DNA of 64,000 bases from Clostridia bacterium (GCA_017517135.1 JAFXAK010000016.1:1-64000), one strand, 5' to 3'. Shown: positions 25,660-34,437, numbered from the stretch's first letter. The notes: generated by a model from the letters alone, not told the origin. Program-made: numbers and translations.

Positions 25660-27552
25660 ATGAATTATTCTCAGATTGATAAGTTTGAGTACAAATCTCC
25701 CAGCTACGCATTGTGCAACAGAGAAGGCACAGGCATTGATTCCGATTCCAACAAAAAGCTCCGCCGTTTCACACAGGCAGACAACAACACATTCACATCA
25801 GTTGCAGAAGGCAAAAATTCCGTATCACTTCTGTTCGGCGGCGACCTGCTTTGTCAAGAAGACCTTATAAAGGCTTATCAGAAGCAGGACGGCAGCTATG
25901 ATTTCTCACTCTGCTTTGAATACATCAAGCCCCTTCTTCACTCCGCAGATTTCACAGCAGCAGCTTTAAGAACTCCTGTTTCTCACACCTCTCCCTATCA
26001 GGGTGAAATATTATCTCACGAGGGTCCCCGTTACTATAATGCTCCCGTAGCATACCTTGAAGCACTCTCTCAGGCAGGCTTTGATATGCTCACAACAGAA
26101 GGTAACCACTGCCTTGATACAGGCGTAAGAGGACTTTTCGAAACAATTGAAAACATCAGCAAATTCGGAATGATTCAGACAGGCACAAGCTGCGATGAAA
26201 ACGGTGCAAAATTTGTTATCGTAAACATCTGCGGCTTCAAGGTAGGTATCACTGCCTTCGGCGGTAATTATAACAATATGCGCCGTAACCTGACTGCAGA
26301 GGGTAAAGCTGCATTGCTCAATCCCTTCTCCTTTGATGCAGCAGCTGAAATCCGCACCCAGATGATCAGAAACGGTGCTGAATACACAATCTGTCTTCCC
26401 TTCTGGGGCAAGGAATATACCGAAGAGCTCACTGAAAAGCAGATAGAAACAGCAAGAACTCTCTCTCTTCTCGGCTTTGACCTTGTGCTCGGCTCTCACC
26501 CCCATATGTTGCAGCATTTCAATCTTGTTAACGGCAAGCCTGTTGCTTTTTCATTGGGTGACCTTATATCCGTTCCCAACTCAAAAAAGAAGGGCACCGA
26601 AGACACAGTGCTGTGTCATGTACAGCTGACACGCGCTGAAAATTCAATCGAAACAAATATTGAATTTATCCCCTGCAAAATTGTCAAGGGCTACAAGGGT
26701 ATCCCCTATACCGTTCTCCCCGTTTCAATGCAGATGGGCATTACCGATTCTCAGGAGCCCGTTATTGCAAAAACAGGCGACCGTGTACTTAAGCGCCTGA
26801 ACTGTAAGGCTTCCAGAATCCGTATGGATTTCCCCGTAGACGGCAACACCTTCCTTAACATCCGTGCAATGGAAAAGGATGAGCTTCCTGTGCGTCTGGC
26901 TGCACTCACTCCCGCTGAAAAGCACGAAAACACTATTCCCGCAGTTGAAATGCCTCAGGAGCTTACAGAGGATAAGAATTCTTACCGCCTTGAAAAGAAA
27001 TGTCTGTATAAGCTTGAAGGCAAGACTGCTAAATTAGTTTTATTCGGCAGAACAGGTGAAACAGTAACTCTTCCCAGAAAGGTTGAAAATCTTCCCGTCC
27101 GTAAGGTTTCAGGCGGCGGCGTGAAGAATACAACAACCCGTCTTATATATCTCGGCAGATCCGTCCACAGCATTGAGGATGAAGCATTTGCAGATTTTAC
27201 AGCACTGGAGAGTGTTCGTATCTTCAAGTGGCTCAAGAAGGTCGGCAACAGAGCTTTTGCCGGTTGCTCAAGCCTTACAGGTATTATCCTTCCCAAGAAT
27301 GCTCAGGAAATCGGTGCTGAAGCCTTCCTTAACTGTTCAAGCCTTCTCAGCATCAAGATTCCCCCCAAAGTAACATCAATTGGTGAGGATGCATTCTCAG
27401 GCTGTGAAAAACTCACTATCTTCTGTGAAAGAGGATCAGCTGCTGACGATTATGCAAAAACAAATAAAATCCCCGTAAAATATATGCCTTTAACCGCGAA
27501 AGCTGCTGTCGCAGAAGCAGATGACGATGACGACGATGAGGGCGATGCGTAA
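25660..27552 (+). CDS. CapA/PgsA-like metallophosphatase with leucine-rich repeats
   Basis: 630-residue protein. Residues about 55-330 match the CapA domain of poly-gamma-glutamate synthesis proteins, a metallophosphatase fold: LLFGGDLLCQED, TEGNHCLDTG, and VLGSHPHMLQHF carry the metal-binding Asp, Asn/His and His residues. After a beta-rich linker come BspA-type leucine-rich repeats (about 470-600) such as HSIEDEAFADFTALESVRIF and VTSIGEDAFSGCEKLTIF, then an acidic tail with seven acidic residues. No signal peptide or membrane helix is visible, unlike PgsA/CapA proteins. The ATG at 25660 follows AAAGGAGAGG; it diverges from the tandem ATP-grasp gene, hinting at a shared surface-polymer role. 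Confidence 0.82.
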   Translation: MNYSQIDKFEYKSPSYALCNREGTGIDSDSNKKLRRFTQADNNTFTSVAEGKNSVSLLFGGDLLCQEDLIKAYQKQDGSYDFSLCFEYIKPLLHSADFTAAALRTPVSHTSPYQGEILSHEGPRYYNAPVAYLEALSQAGFDMLTTEGNHCLDTGVRGLFETIENISKFGMIQTGTSCDENGAKFVIVNICGFKVGITAFGGNYNNMRRNLTAEGKAALLNPFSFDAAAEIRTQMIRNGAEYTICLPFWGKEYTEELTEKQIETARTLSLLGFDLVLGSHPHMLQHFNLVNGKPVAFSLGDLISVPNSKKKGTEDTVLCHVQLTRAENSIETNIEFIPCKIVKGYKGIPYTVLPVSMQMGITDSQEPVIAKTGDRVLKRLNCKASRIRMDFPVDGNTFLNIRAMEKDELPVRLAALTPAEKHENTIPAVEMPQELTEDKNSYRLEKKCLYKLEGKTAKLVLFGRTGETVTLPRKVENLPVRKVSGGGVKNTTTRLIYLGRSVHSIEDEAFADFTALESVRIFKWLKKVGNRAFAGCSSLTGIILPKNAQEIGAEAFLNCSSLLSIKIPPKVTSIGEDAFSGCEKLTIFCERGSAADDYAKTNKIPVKYMPLTAKAAVAEADDDDDDEGDA

Positions 27553-27573
27553 TAATTAAATGCTTTAACAGCA

Positions 27574-27616
27574 AAGACTTGTACATTCGAAAAAAGGTGT
27601 ACAAGTCTTTTTTTTA
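27574..27616 (+). terminator. Terminator of CapA-like gene
   Basis: A 12-bp stem (27574-27585 with 27598-27609, AAGACTTGTACA/TGTACAAGTCTT) and a run of T. Confidence 0.9.
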
Positions 27617-27624
27617 ACATACAG

Positions 27625-27653
27625 TTGACCAAAATCTGCTTTCGTTATATAAT
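27625..27653 (+). promoter_or_regulatory. Promoter of secreted metallophosphatase gene
   Basis: TTGACC (27625-27630), 17-bp spacer, TATAAT (27648-27653), about 31 bp before the ATG at 27685. Confidence 0.8.
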
Positions 27654-27684
27654 CAATGTATACAGAACCTCGGAGGAATAATTT

Positions 27685-28980
27685 ATGTCTGCATTTATTT
27701 CTTTACTTTTAGGCTTTCTTTCTCTTTTTACATCGCTTTTTGTCCCCCTGTCAAAGGCTCAGATACCGGAGAACAATGATGATTTTGTACCCGTTGCCCG
27801 TTTTATCGCAACAAGTGACACTCATATCACCGCTCTCGGAGACAAGGGCTGTACAAGAATTGCGAAAATGATAAACTCCGCTTATGCCATAGCCGAGGCA
27901 GATTCAGACTACAATAAGCTTGATGCGGTTGTTTTCGCAGGAGATATCACCGACAGCGGTACTTTCACCGCTTTTTCCGCCTTTGCGGCAACCACCGACA
28001 AGGCAATAAAGGGCGATACCGAGAGACTTGCAGTTGTTGCAAAATCGCACGACTCGTCCTCTTTCGGCAGCGATGCACTTGACACATTTACTTCCCTTAC
28101 AGGGCAGGAGCCTGATTTCCACAGAGTTATAAACGGCTTCCACTACATAGGTATTTCCCGCTCCCCCACAGACGAGCATTACACAGCCGAGCAGGTTAAA
28201 TGGCTTGACACCGAGCTTGAAAAAGCAACAAAAGAAGCTCCCGAGCAGCCCGTTTTCGTATTTACTCACGAGCATGTACTGAACACCGTTTTCGGTAGCT
28301 TTGCATATGACGGCTGGGGTATGGATACCTTCCTCGATGTACTCAACAAATATCCTCAGGTTATTCATATTTCGGGACATTCACACTACCCCGCAAACGA
28401 TCCCCGTTCAATATGGCAGGGCAATTTCACAGCTATCGGTGACGGCGGACTTGCTTACTATGAATTTACGGTTGATAATGAAACATCAGTTCATCCCCAC
28501 AACTACAAGAGTATGACACAGGCTCTTCTCATTGAAATTGATGCAGACAACCGTGTGCTTATAAGAGTTTTGGATGTTGATGCAGGCGAATTTGTCAAGG
28601 AATATCTTGTTGACAATGTCTCCTCTTCCGTAAAGCTCAAATACTCCCACGATGCGAGAAAGCTTTTAAGCACAGCTCCCGTATTCGATGAAAATGCCGC
28701 TCTTAGCGTAAAGAAGTCCTGCGGTAAATACAAAATCACCGTTCCTCAGGCAAAGGTTACGGGCGATAATGAAGTATACTTATACAGAATCAGCATAACC
28801 GATTCCGACGGTAATGAAGTATATTCCGCCCGGGAGCTTTCACAGTATTACTTTGCAGACACACCCGACAGCATCACATTCAGCGGCATCAGCCTTAAAA
28901 ACGGCAGTTACACCGTAAGTGTTGCAGCCGAAGATGTATGGGGTAATCTCAGCGAAGCTCTCACAACTCAGATAGGCTAA
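27685..28980 (+). CDS. Secreted calcineurin-like metallophosphoesterase
   Basis: 431-residue protein with an N-terminal signal or anchor (LLLGFLSLFTSLFVPLSKA). The phosphoesterase domain (about 35-290) has ATSDTHI, FAGDITDSG, FTHEHV and SGHSHY, which are the usual metal ligands. The GNHD/E block appears as VAKSHDSSS, so the Asn of that motif is missing and activity may be altered. A beta-sandwich-like C-terminal region (about 330-431, YRISITDSDGNEVYSA) follows. It is preceded by its own promoter. The substrate is unknown; position next to the CapA-like gene suggests envelope work. Confidence 0.82.
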   Translation: MSAFISLLLGFLSLFTSLFVPLSKAQIPENNDDFVPVARFIATSDTHITALGDKGCTRIAKMINSAYAIAEADSDYNKLDAVVFAGDITDSGTFTAFSAFAATTDKAIKGDTERLAVVAKSHDSSSFGSDALDTFTSLTGQEPDFHRVINGFHYIGISRSPTDEHYTAEQVKWLDTELEKATKEAPEQPVFVFTHEHVLNTVFGSFAYDGWGMDTFLDVLNKYPQVIHISGHSHYPANDPRSIWQGNFTAIGDGGLAYYEFTVDNETSVHPHNYKSMTQALLIEIDADNRVLIRVLDVDAGEFVKEYLVDNVSSSVKLKYSHDARKLLSTAPVFDENAALSVKKSCGKYKITVPQAKVTGDNEVYLYRISITDSDGNEVYSARELSQYYFADTPDSITFSGISLKNGSYTVSVAAEDVWGNLSEALTTQIG

Positions 28981-29015
28981 ATCATAAACGCGAATCTTTC
29001 GATAGGAGGGAAAAT

Positions 29016-30629
29016 ATGGATCCTATTTATGTAACCGGACATAAGAATCCCGACACGGATTCAATTGTGGCGGCTATTGCTTATGCATCCCTGAGAAATG
29101 CTCTGGGTGACAGAGAATATACAGCAGCCTGCCTCGGGCTTGTATCAGACGAAACACAGCTTGTGCTTGACCATTTCGGCTTTGAAGCTCCCGTTCTGAT
29201 AACGAATTTATATACACAGGTACAGGACCTGGACTTTGATAAGCCTCCGATTCTCAATGCAGGCCTCAGCGTTGACAGGGCTTGGAATGAGCTTCAGCAG
29301 CGAAAGGAGCTTCGTGCAATTCCCGTTGCTAATGACGACGGCACTCTGCTCGGAATAATCACCCGCGAAGACATCGCAAACTACAATATGGAGCTTAATA
29401 ATTCGAGTGTCCTTGATAAAGTACCGCTGTTCAATGTCTTGTCCGTGCTCGAGGGCAAGGTCATCAATGATGCGGGCGAATATTTAGATACCGTATCAGG
29501 CGAGGTTGTTCTCGCTATCCCCGAAAGCAGAGGAACTGATATATTCCCCGACAGCGACCGTGTTGTAATCTGCGGTCATCAGCCCGATATGATACGCCGG
29601 GCTTTAGAGCAGAATGTAAACTGTCTTATCCTCTGCCGTACTCAATTGGATGCCGAGCTTTCTCAGATAGAAACCTCAACCTGTATTATCTCAACTCCTT
29701 TTGATGCATACAAGGCTACGAGACTGATTTTCCAGTCAACACCCATCCGCAGAATCTGTACCACAAAGGACTTAGTATGCTTCCACTTAGAGGACAGAGT
29801 TGACCTTGTAAAGGAAATGGTATGGAAATACAGAAAAACCTGTTATCCCATCCTCGATGAAAAAGAAAAGATTGTAGGCATACTCACAAGATATCATCTG
29901 CTTCGTCCGAGAAAAAAGCGTGTTGTTCTCGTTGACCATAATGAGATTTCGCAGTCTGTCCCCGGCTTAGAGGAAGCCGAAATTCTCGAAATAATTGACC
30001 ATCACAGACTTGCTGATATTCAGACAACAAACCCCATTTTCGTCAGAAATGAGCCTGTAGGCTCCACCAATACAATAATAGCGTCTATGTTCCAGGACAA
30101 GGGACTGCTTCCCTCTGAGAAGCTCGCGGGAATGATGGCGGCGGCAATTCTGTCGGACACCGTAATGTTCAAGTCCCCCACCTGTACCGTACGGGACATC
30201 CGCACAGCGGAAAGAATGGCGCGAATTGCAAACATCTCTCTTGAGGAGCTTGGCAAAAAGATTTTCTCAGGCTCGGGCGAGGGCAAAACTGCAAACGATC
30301 TGCTTTATACGGACTACAAGGAATTCCATATTGCAGGCCACGATTTAGCAGTATCACAGATTACCTGCTTAGACAGCGCGAGCATCCTTTCAAGAAAACA
30401 GGAGCTGCTTGACCAGATGAAGGTCATTGCAGACAAAACCGAGGCTTCCTTAGTTATTCTGATGCTGACAGATGTACTTTTAGAGGGCAGCTATCTGCTT
30501 TTTGTGGGTGACGAGGATATAATCGGTCAGGCTTTTGATGTAACACCGAAGGATAACGAAGTATTCCTCCCCGATGTTATGAGCCGTAAAAAACAGATAA
30601 TTCCCACATTATCGGCTTTGTGGGGTTAA
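29016..30629 (+). CDS. CBS-domain manganese-dependent inorganic pyrophosphatase
   Basis: 537-residue family-II inorganic pyrophosphatase with a regulatory insert. The N-terminal DHH domain has TGHKNPDTDSIVAA; a CBS pair (about 70-290) with an intervening DRTGG-like region follows; then come VDHNE, IDHHRLAD and the C-terminal DHHA2 domain ending in SRKK. Such enzymes hydrolyse pyrophosphate in the cytoplasm and are inhibited by AMP/ADP and activated by ATP or diadenosine polyphosphates through the CBS region. The ATG at 29016 follows AGGAGGG. It lies 35 bp after the metallophosphatase gene and may be co-transcribed. Confidence 0.93.
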   Translation: MDPIYVTGHKNPDTDSIVAAIAYASLRNALGDREYTAACLGLVSDETQLVLDHFGFEAPVLITNLYTQVQDLDFDKPPILNAGLSVDRAWNELQQRKELRAIPVANDDGTLLGIITREDIANYNMELNNSSVLDKVPLFNVLSVLEGKVINDAGEYLDTVSGEVVLAIPESRGTDIFPDSDRVVICGHQPDMIRRALEQNVNCLILCRTQLDAELSQIETSTCIISTPFDAYKATRLIFQSTPIRRICTTKDLVCFHLEDRVDLVKEMVWKYRKTCYPILDEKEKIVGILTRYHLLRPRKKRVVLVDHNEISQSVPGLEEAEILEIIDHHRLADIQTTNPIFVRNEPVGSTNTIIASMFQDKGLLPSEKLAGMMAAAILSDTVMFKSPTCTVRDIRTAERMARIANISLEELGKKIFSGSGEGKTANDLLYTDYKEFHIAGHDLAVSQITCLDSASILSRKQELLDQMKVIADKTEASLVILMLTDVLLEGSYLLFVGDEDIIGQAFDVTPKDNEVFLPDVMSRKKQIIPTLSALWG

Positions 30630-30670
30630 TGAAGCATTTATTTATACTTTATTCTTATTAAACATAAAAT

Positions 30671-30718
30671 GACCTCCTTGTATTTGGTAATACCGATTTA
30701 CAGGGAGGTCTGTGTTTT
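30671..30718 (+). terminator. Terminator after CBS-PPase
   Basis: A 12-bp stem (30671-30682 with 30699-30710) and a TGTGTTTT tail. Confidence 0.7.
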
Positions 30719-30746
30719 GACGGGAAGGAGCAGAATATCTATATCC

Positions 30747-30775
30747 TTGATTTTTTCTATACAAATAAGTATAAT
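30747..30775 (+). promoter_or_regulatory. Promoter of TPR-nuclease gene
   Basis: TTGATT (30747-30752), 17-bp spacer, TATAAT (30770-30775), 36 bp before the ATG. Confidence 0.75.
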
Positions 30776-30811
30776 TAATTTAGATATTTTCAATATTAAA
30801 GGACTGGTTAG

Positions 30812-32311
30812 ATGTACACACAAGTAGAGTTATCATCCTACATAGATGATTTAGAAAATCTCTCGTATGAAAATACGATTGAGTTTTTGGAAAAAAATAA
30901 GAAAACTGAAAATTTTCAAGCATTAGTTGAGCATATATGCAATATATCATTAGATATTATTCAAAGGACTTTTTATAAATATGATTTGTCCAACGAGCAA
31001 AATACAGTCATTGATACATTTGTAAAAGCAACTAAATATATAACAACCGAAGCTTTGTATTATTACAAGGCTGTTGCATGCTATTTCAAAAACGATCGAA
31101 AAAATACAATCAAATATCTCAAAACGGCAAAGGATATAGGATTTTTTAGTGATAATAAATCCGATTTTACCATTGATGAATTTGCACTATGTTTTATAGC
31201 ACCATTTAAAAATGGTTATCCGGGATTTTGGGATGATATTTATTATTTACTTTCTGATTTACCTTTGGAAAAAGGAGTTTTAGATTTATGTAAAGCTGTT
31301 GATGTTTTTTATAATTCAGAGGATACATTATCAATAAATTCAGCGTTAATTAATGTTTTAACCGTAAGTCCTGAAAGTTTAGTTGTTAAAGAGATGCTCG
31401 CAATAAATTATTATAACGAAGGCAAATGGGGTAATGCAGTTGCATTATTAGAGCAAATCGGCGAAAAAACAACACTGCTATTTAGTGATGATTTATACTT
31501 TATGCTGGGTTGGGGTTACGGAAAACTAAAAGAAACAGTCAACGAAATAGCTGCATATAAAAAAAGCTATGAAATATATCCTGAAGGAAATTCCACACTA
31601 AACAATCTCGGATATGCTTACTATAAAGCAAAACAATACAACAAAGCGATAGAATGCTTTGAGGAATGTATAAAAAATAAAGCAGATCTTAAATATTCTG
31701 CTAACAACTATGTTCGCACATTACTTGCTGTTCACAGATATAAAGATGCAAAGCAATTTATAAAAAATTCCCCTGTGAAAATTTATAAGAATTTGCTTGA
31801 CAAAGTAACAGCAGCCCCTAATTCCAATGCACAAATCAAGAATGATAAAAATATCGAATTACTTGAAGATCATTACACAATTTGTGAAAAAGATATTAAT
31901 ATCGGTGTTAAAAAACAACAATTTACAAGTGAAAAAATTCTCGAAGATGAACTTGCATTGAGAATTGAGTCAGGTATCCCTGTTTTTAGTAAAAAACTGA
32001 AAATGTACAGAAGAAATGGGATATATGGGAGACAGTATATATTATCTAACGGCAAAAGACCTGATTTGTTAGCAGAAGACGATGAAGGCAATTTATATGT
32101 AATTGAATTAAAGAAAGATAGTGGATATGATGATGCCTATGAACAGACTGTTGATTATTTAAATTGGTTTGATGCTAATTGGGGAAATAGTTTTAATAAC
32201 ATCTATGGAATAATATGCCTTAATAATCCAACATCAGATTTATTAAACAAAATTCATAAAAATAAACGAGTAAGGGTTTTTGAATATCAGATTTCATACA
32301 CTGAATTATAA
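30812..32311 (+). CDS. TPR protein with C-terminal PD-(D/E)XK nuclease-like domain
   Basis: 499-residue protein. The middle (about 60-330) is built of tetratricopeptide-like helical repeats, for example NLGYAYYKAKQYNKAIECFE. The last 110 residues look like a PD-(D/E)XK nuclease of the NucS/DUF91 type: KRPDLLAEDDEGNLYVIELK supplies the D...ExK triad, followed by a QTVDYLNWF helix. The coding sequence is clearly more AT-rich than its neighbours and sits between its own promoter and terminator, which fits horizontal transfer. A role in defence or DNA processing is possible; nothing shows the target. The ATG follows AAAGGA. Confidence 0.75.
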   Translation: MYTQVELSSYIDDLENLSYENTIEFLEKNKKTENFQALVEHICNISLDIIQRTFYKYDLSNEQNTVIDTFVKATKYITTEALYYYKAVACYFKNDRKNTIKYLKTAKDIGFFSDNKSDFTIDEFALCFIAPFKNGYPGFWDDIYYLLSDLPLEKGVLDLCKAVDVFYNSEDTLSINSALINVLTVSPESLVVKEMLAINYYNEGKWGNAVALLEQIGEKTTLLFSDDLYFMLGWGYGKLKETVNEIAAYKKSYEIYPEGNSTLNNLGYAYYKAKQYNKAIECFEECIKNKADLKYSANNYVRTLLAVHRYKDAKQFIKNSPVKIYKNLLDKVTAAPNSNAQIKNDKNIELLEDHYTICEKDINIGVKKQQFTSEKILEDELALRIESGIPVFSKKLKMYRRNGIYGRQYILSNGKRPDLLAEDDEGNLYVIELKKDSGYDDAYEQTVDYLNWFDANWGNSFNNIYGIICLNNPTSDLLNKIHKNKRVRVFEYQISYTEL

Positions 32312-32316
32312 GTCAA

Positions 32317-32356
32317 AAGAACCAAGGCTATTTTTAACCTTGGTTCTTGTCTTTTT
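32317..32356 (+). terminator. Terminator after TPR-nuclease gene
   Basis: An 11-bp stem (32317-32327 with 32338-32348, AAGAACCAAGG/CCTTGGTTCTT) and a CTTTTT tail. Confidence 0.85.
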
Positions 32357-32434
32357 GTCAGATGTGGCCTCAAGCTGTAAAAAAATATTAAGTTTAACAT
32401 CAGACATCTATGCAGAGCGTTTTTATTCTGACTT

Positions 32435-32866
32435 TTAAAAGCTATACTGTGAAAAAGGCACAAGCTCTGCCTGAAGCCTACTTACAATAAACGGATTGAG
32501 CTTGAATGGGAGATGGCTCGGCATAGCGAAAACAGAGGTCTGATTTAATTTCAGGATACTGAATCCGTCATATTCCTCGATATAGAAAAAATATTCTCTG
32601 TGGGAGCCGTATTCGGAAATAACAACTGTATTACATTCAAAATCAAACCGACAGTTTAGCTCCTCTATATCGTCTTGTTTACTTAAAGTGTCGATAATAT
32701 CATCCCTCTTCAGAGCTGTCTTATAAACAAATTTCCGCATATAAATATCATAATTTATAATACCGTCAGTTGTTTTATAGTGCTTTCTGAACATAGGGAT
32801 AATTATACTTAAAACCAAAGGTATAAGAATACAAACAAGGAATATAGCGTAAATCAAACCGTCCAT
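32435..32866 (-). CDS. Small membrane-anchored protein of unknown function
   Basis: 143-residue protein I do not recognise. The first 25 residues form a transmembrane helix (IYAIFLVCILIPLVLSIIIP) followed by a basic FRKHYK, so the rest should be cytoplasmic. The remainder looks like a mixed alpha/beta domain (FECNTVVISEYGSHREYFFY, then FSILKLNQTSVFAMP). The pattern recalls YcxB-type proteins but the match is weak. The ATG follows AGGAGGGG by 7 bases, so it is probably expressed. No partner gene is evident. Confidence 0.65.
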   Translation of the reverse strand: MDGLIYAIFLVCILIPLVLSIIIPMFRKHYKTTDGIINYDIYMRKFVYKTALKRDDIIDTLSKQDDIEELNCRFDFECNTVVISEYGSHREYFFYIEEYDGFSILKLNQTSVFAMPSHLPFKLNPFIVSRLQAELVPFSQYSF

Positions 32867-32978
32867 AAGTGTCCCCTCCTGTTTATCATTATAACATAAT
32901 ATTACTGTTTTTACAATTACTGCTACAGCAAAGGCTCTAAAAAATCAAGCCGGAGGATTGGATATAATCAATCCGATT

Positions 32979-33155
32979 CCGTTTGCCCGGCAGGGCAACA
33001 TCATTGTGCCGAAGTCACACATCATTGACGAAGTCACTTCATTTGCCGTAAGGCAACATCGTTTTGTGTCCGCTTTTCGTACAATGAAGTTTGCTGCAAA
33101 CAGCAAAACGAAGTACTCACTACGCTCGTAACGATGTTGTGTCCTTGCGGACACA
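32979..33155. repeat. Modular hairpin array, family B copy 1 (downstream of ssrA)
   Basis: Non-coding array of short hairpins separated by ACTTCATT-like words that become AATGAAGT-like in the right half, so the whole is also an inverted repeat. Spacers form stems such as TTGCTGCAAACAGCAA and GTGTCC...GGACAC. It aligns at roughly 80% by eye with 38309-38487, in the same orientation. It lies directly beyond the tmRNA terminator. No gene is visible between 32867 and 33199. Confidence 0.75.
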
Positions 33156-33160
33156 AACAC

Positions 33161-33200
33161 AAACAAATAAGGACTTGCAAAAGCAAGTCCTTATTTGTTT
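33161..33200 (-). terminator. Terminator of ssrA
   Basis: A perfect 18-bp stem (33161-33178 with 33183-33200, AAACAAATAAGGACTTGC arms) with a 4-nt loop at the 3' end of tmRNA. It has A/T-rich ends on both strands. Confidence 0.75.
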
Positions 33201-33551
33201 GGTGGAGGCGAGGGGAGTCGAACCCCTGTCCGAAAAACCCTCCTCACGACTTTCTACGAGCGTAGTTACTTATTTAATCTCGTCCTCCCCGGCGTGAAGT
33301 AACACACTCCCGGGAAGACCAGCCCTTTGATTCACGATGAAATACAAGGCTCTCTTTCATTCGCGTTCACCGCTCAATGACGCCACGCACCGAGTCGCGG
33401 TACTCTCGGGAATGACGGCTGTTGCACTTAGGCAGCAGCTAAAACTGTTTTATTGTTGTTATTTATTTTATAACTTGAAGCTTTTATAGAGGTGCCCCGC
33501 CTCTGCTCGCTTATCGAAACTCAGATTCCCCGTCGAAATCCTTTCGCCCCC
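33200..33551 (-). ncRNA. ssrA: Transfer-messenger RNA (tmRNA)
   Basis: tmRNA rescues stalled ribosomes with SmpB, encoded 0.9 kb away at 34438. The mature 5' end GGGGGCGAAAGG (33540-33551) pairs with the 3' end CGCCTCC before the encoded CCA (33200-33202). The 3' part has the T-arm GGGGTTCGACTCCCC. The tag frame ends in NNNNKTVLAAA and TAA (33428-33430). The resume codon is uncertain: an open frame extends upstream to GCT (near 33481). Pseudoknot-forming GC-rich segments follow. The total of 352 nt is normal for the family. Transcription appears to start about 150 nt upstream. Confidence 0.95.
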
Positions 33552-33554
33552 ATA

Positions 33555-33678
33555 TAGCAGATTTGTTTTACAAATCTGCGGTGATATATTTTGCTGCGCA
33601 AAATGTGAAATCACTTCGTGGTGAAATTCTGCCTTCGGCAGAGTGAAATACCGACTTCGTCGGTGTTGAAAGAATGAT
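33555..33678. repeat. Modular hairpin array, family C, in ssrA leader
   Basis: Consecutive hairpins: GCAGATTTG/CAAATCTGC, ATTTTGC/GCAAAAT, CTGCC-TTCG-GGCAG, CCGAC-TTCG-TCGG, and a GTGAAAT-like word between them. The array lies between the predicted ssrA promoter (33708-33736) and the mature tmRNA 5' end. Confidence 0.7.
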
Positions 33679-33707
33679 TGTGTTATACACTTTCTTTCGG
33701 GAAGATT

Positions 33708-33736
33708 ATTATATATTATTTTTCTGAGAATATCAA
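33708..33736 (-). promoter_or_regulatory. Probable ssrA promoter
   Basis: On the minus strand TTGATA (33731-33736), 17-bp spacer, TATAAT (33708-33713). It would add about 150 nt of leader to precursor tmRNA. A nearer promoter cannot be excluded. Confidence 0.6.
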
Positions 33737-33746
33737 CTGGAAATCA

Positions 33747-34289
33747 TCAGCTTATTTCTATTGATATTACAGTCCCGTCCTCGGCTTCTACATTAAGAAT
33801 TTCTCCCACAACGCCCTCTTCGGTGAGTTGGAGTATCTCTTCCATTTGTGCGTTGCTTATAGAAGTATTGCCTACTATTCCGGATATTCCGTTTCCGATT
33901 CTTGCTACTTTTTTGGCAAGTGCCACCGGCACGGTTATATTTGTGGGTTTCTTGTTTACAGGAGTTATTCTTATTTTTAATTTGAGTTTACTGTTATCCG
34001 TAACAGTACGCTTTGGTGCTTCTTTTCTTTTTGTTTCGCCTGTTAAAAGCTCTTCAATGCCAACACCGAGAATTTCTGATATCTTCGGTAAAATAAGGAT
34101 ATCCGGACAAGACAGGTTATTTTCCCATTTTGATACAGCCTGCGGTGTAACATCAAGATAATTTGCAAAATCCTCCTGAGTAAGTCCTTTTCTTTTTCTC
34201 ACCGCAGATAATCTTTCTCCGAGTGTTTTTGCATCGTTGATTTTTTCTTCGCTTGCGTTTTCGTTTTCTTTTTTTGTAAATAAAGTCAT
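33747..34289 (-). CDS. XRE-family helix-turn-helix regulator
   Basis: 180-residue DNA-binding protein. The HTH_3/XRE domain (about 20-75) shows LGERLSAVRKRKGLTQEDFA, then YLDVTPQAVSKWENNLSCPD and the usual ISEILGVGIEELLTGE end. The C-terminal half (about 95-180) is not recognised; it has KLKLKIRITPVNKKPTNITV and an acidic EDGTVISIEIS end. I chose the inner ATG (34287-34289), which has AGGAG 9 bases upstream; an upstream start would add a basic Lys-rich stretch. It is monocistronic between smpB and ssrA on the same strand, and no target is visible. Confidence 0.85.
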   Translation of the reverse strand: MTLFTKKENENASEEKINDAKTLGERLSAVRKRKGLTQEDFANYLDVTPQAVSKWENNLSCPDILILPKISEILGVGIEELLTGETKRKEAPKRTVTDNSKLKLKIRITPVNKKPTNITVPVALAKKVARIGNGISGIVGNTSISNAQMEEILQLTEEGVVGEILNVEAEDGTVISIEIS

Positions 34290-34437
34290 TTTCTTTTTCT
34301 CCTTTCGGCTTTGCCGTTTGTTCAAAAATATTTTAACGGAAAAACCGAAAAATTTGAATTGAACAAAGGTTGAAACGGAGTCAATTTTCCAAACGAAAAG
34401 TTGTTTTTTGCCAAAATCGAACTAAACCAACGGTTGA

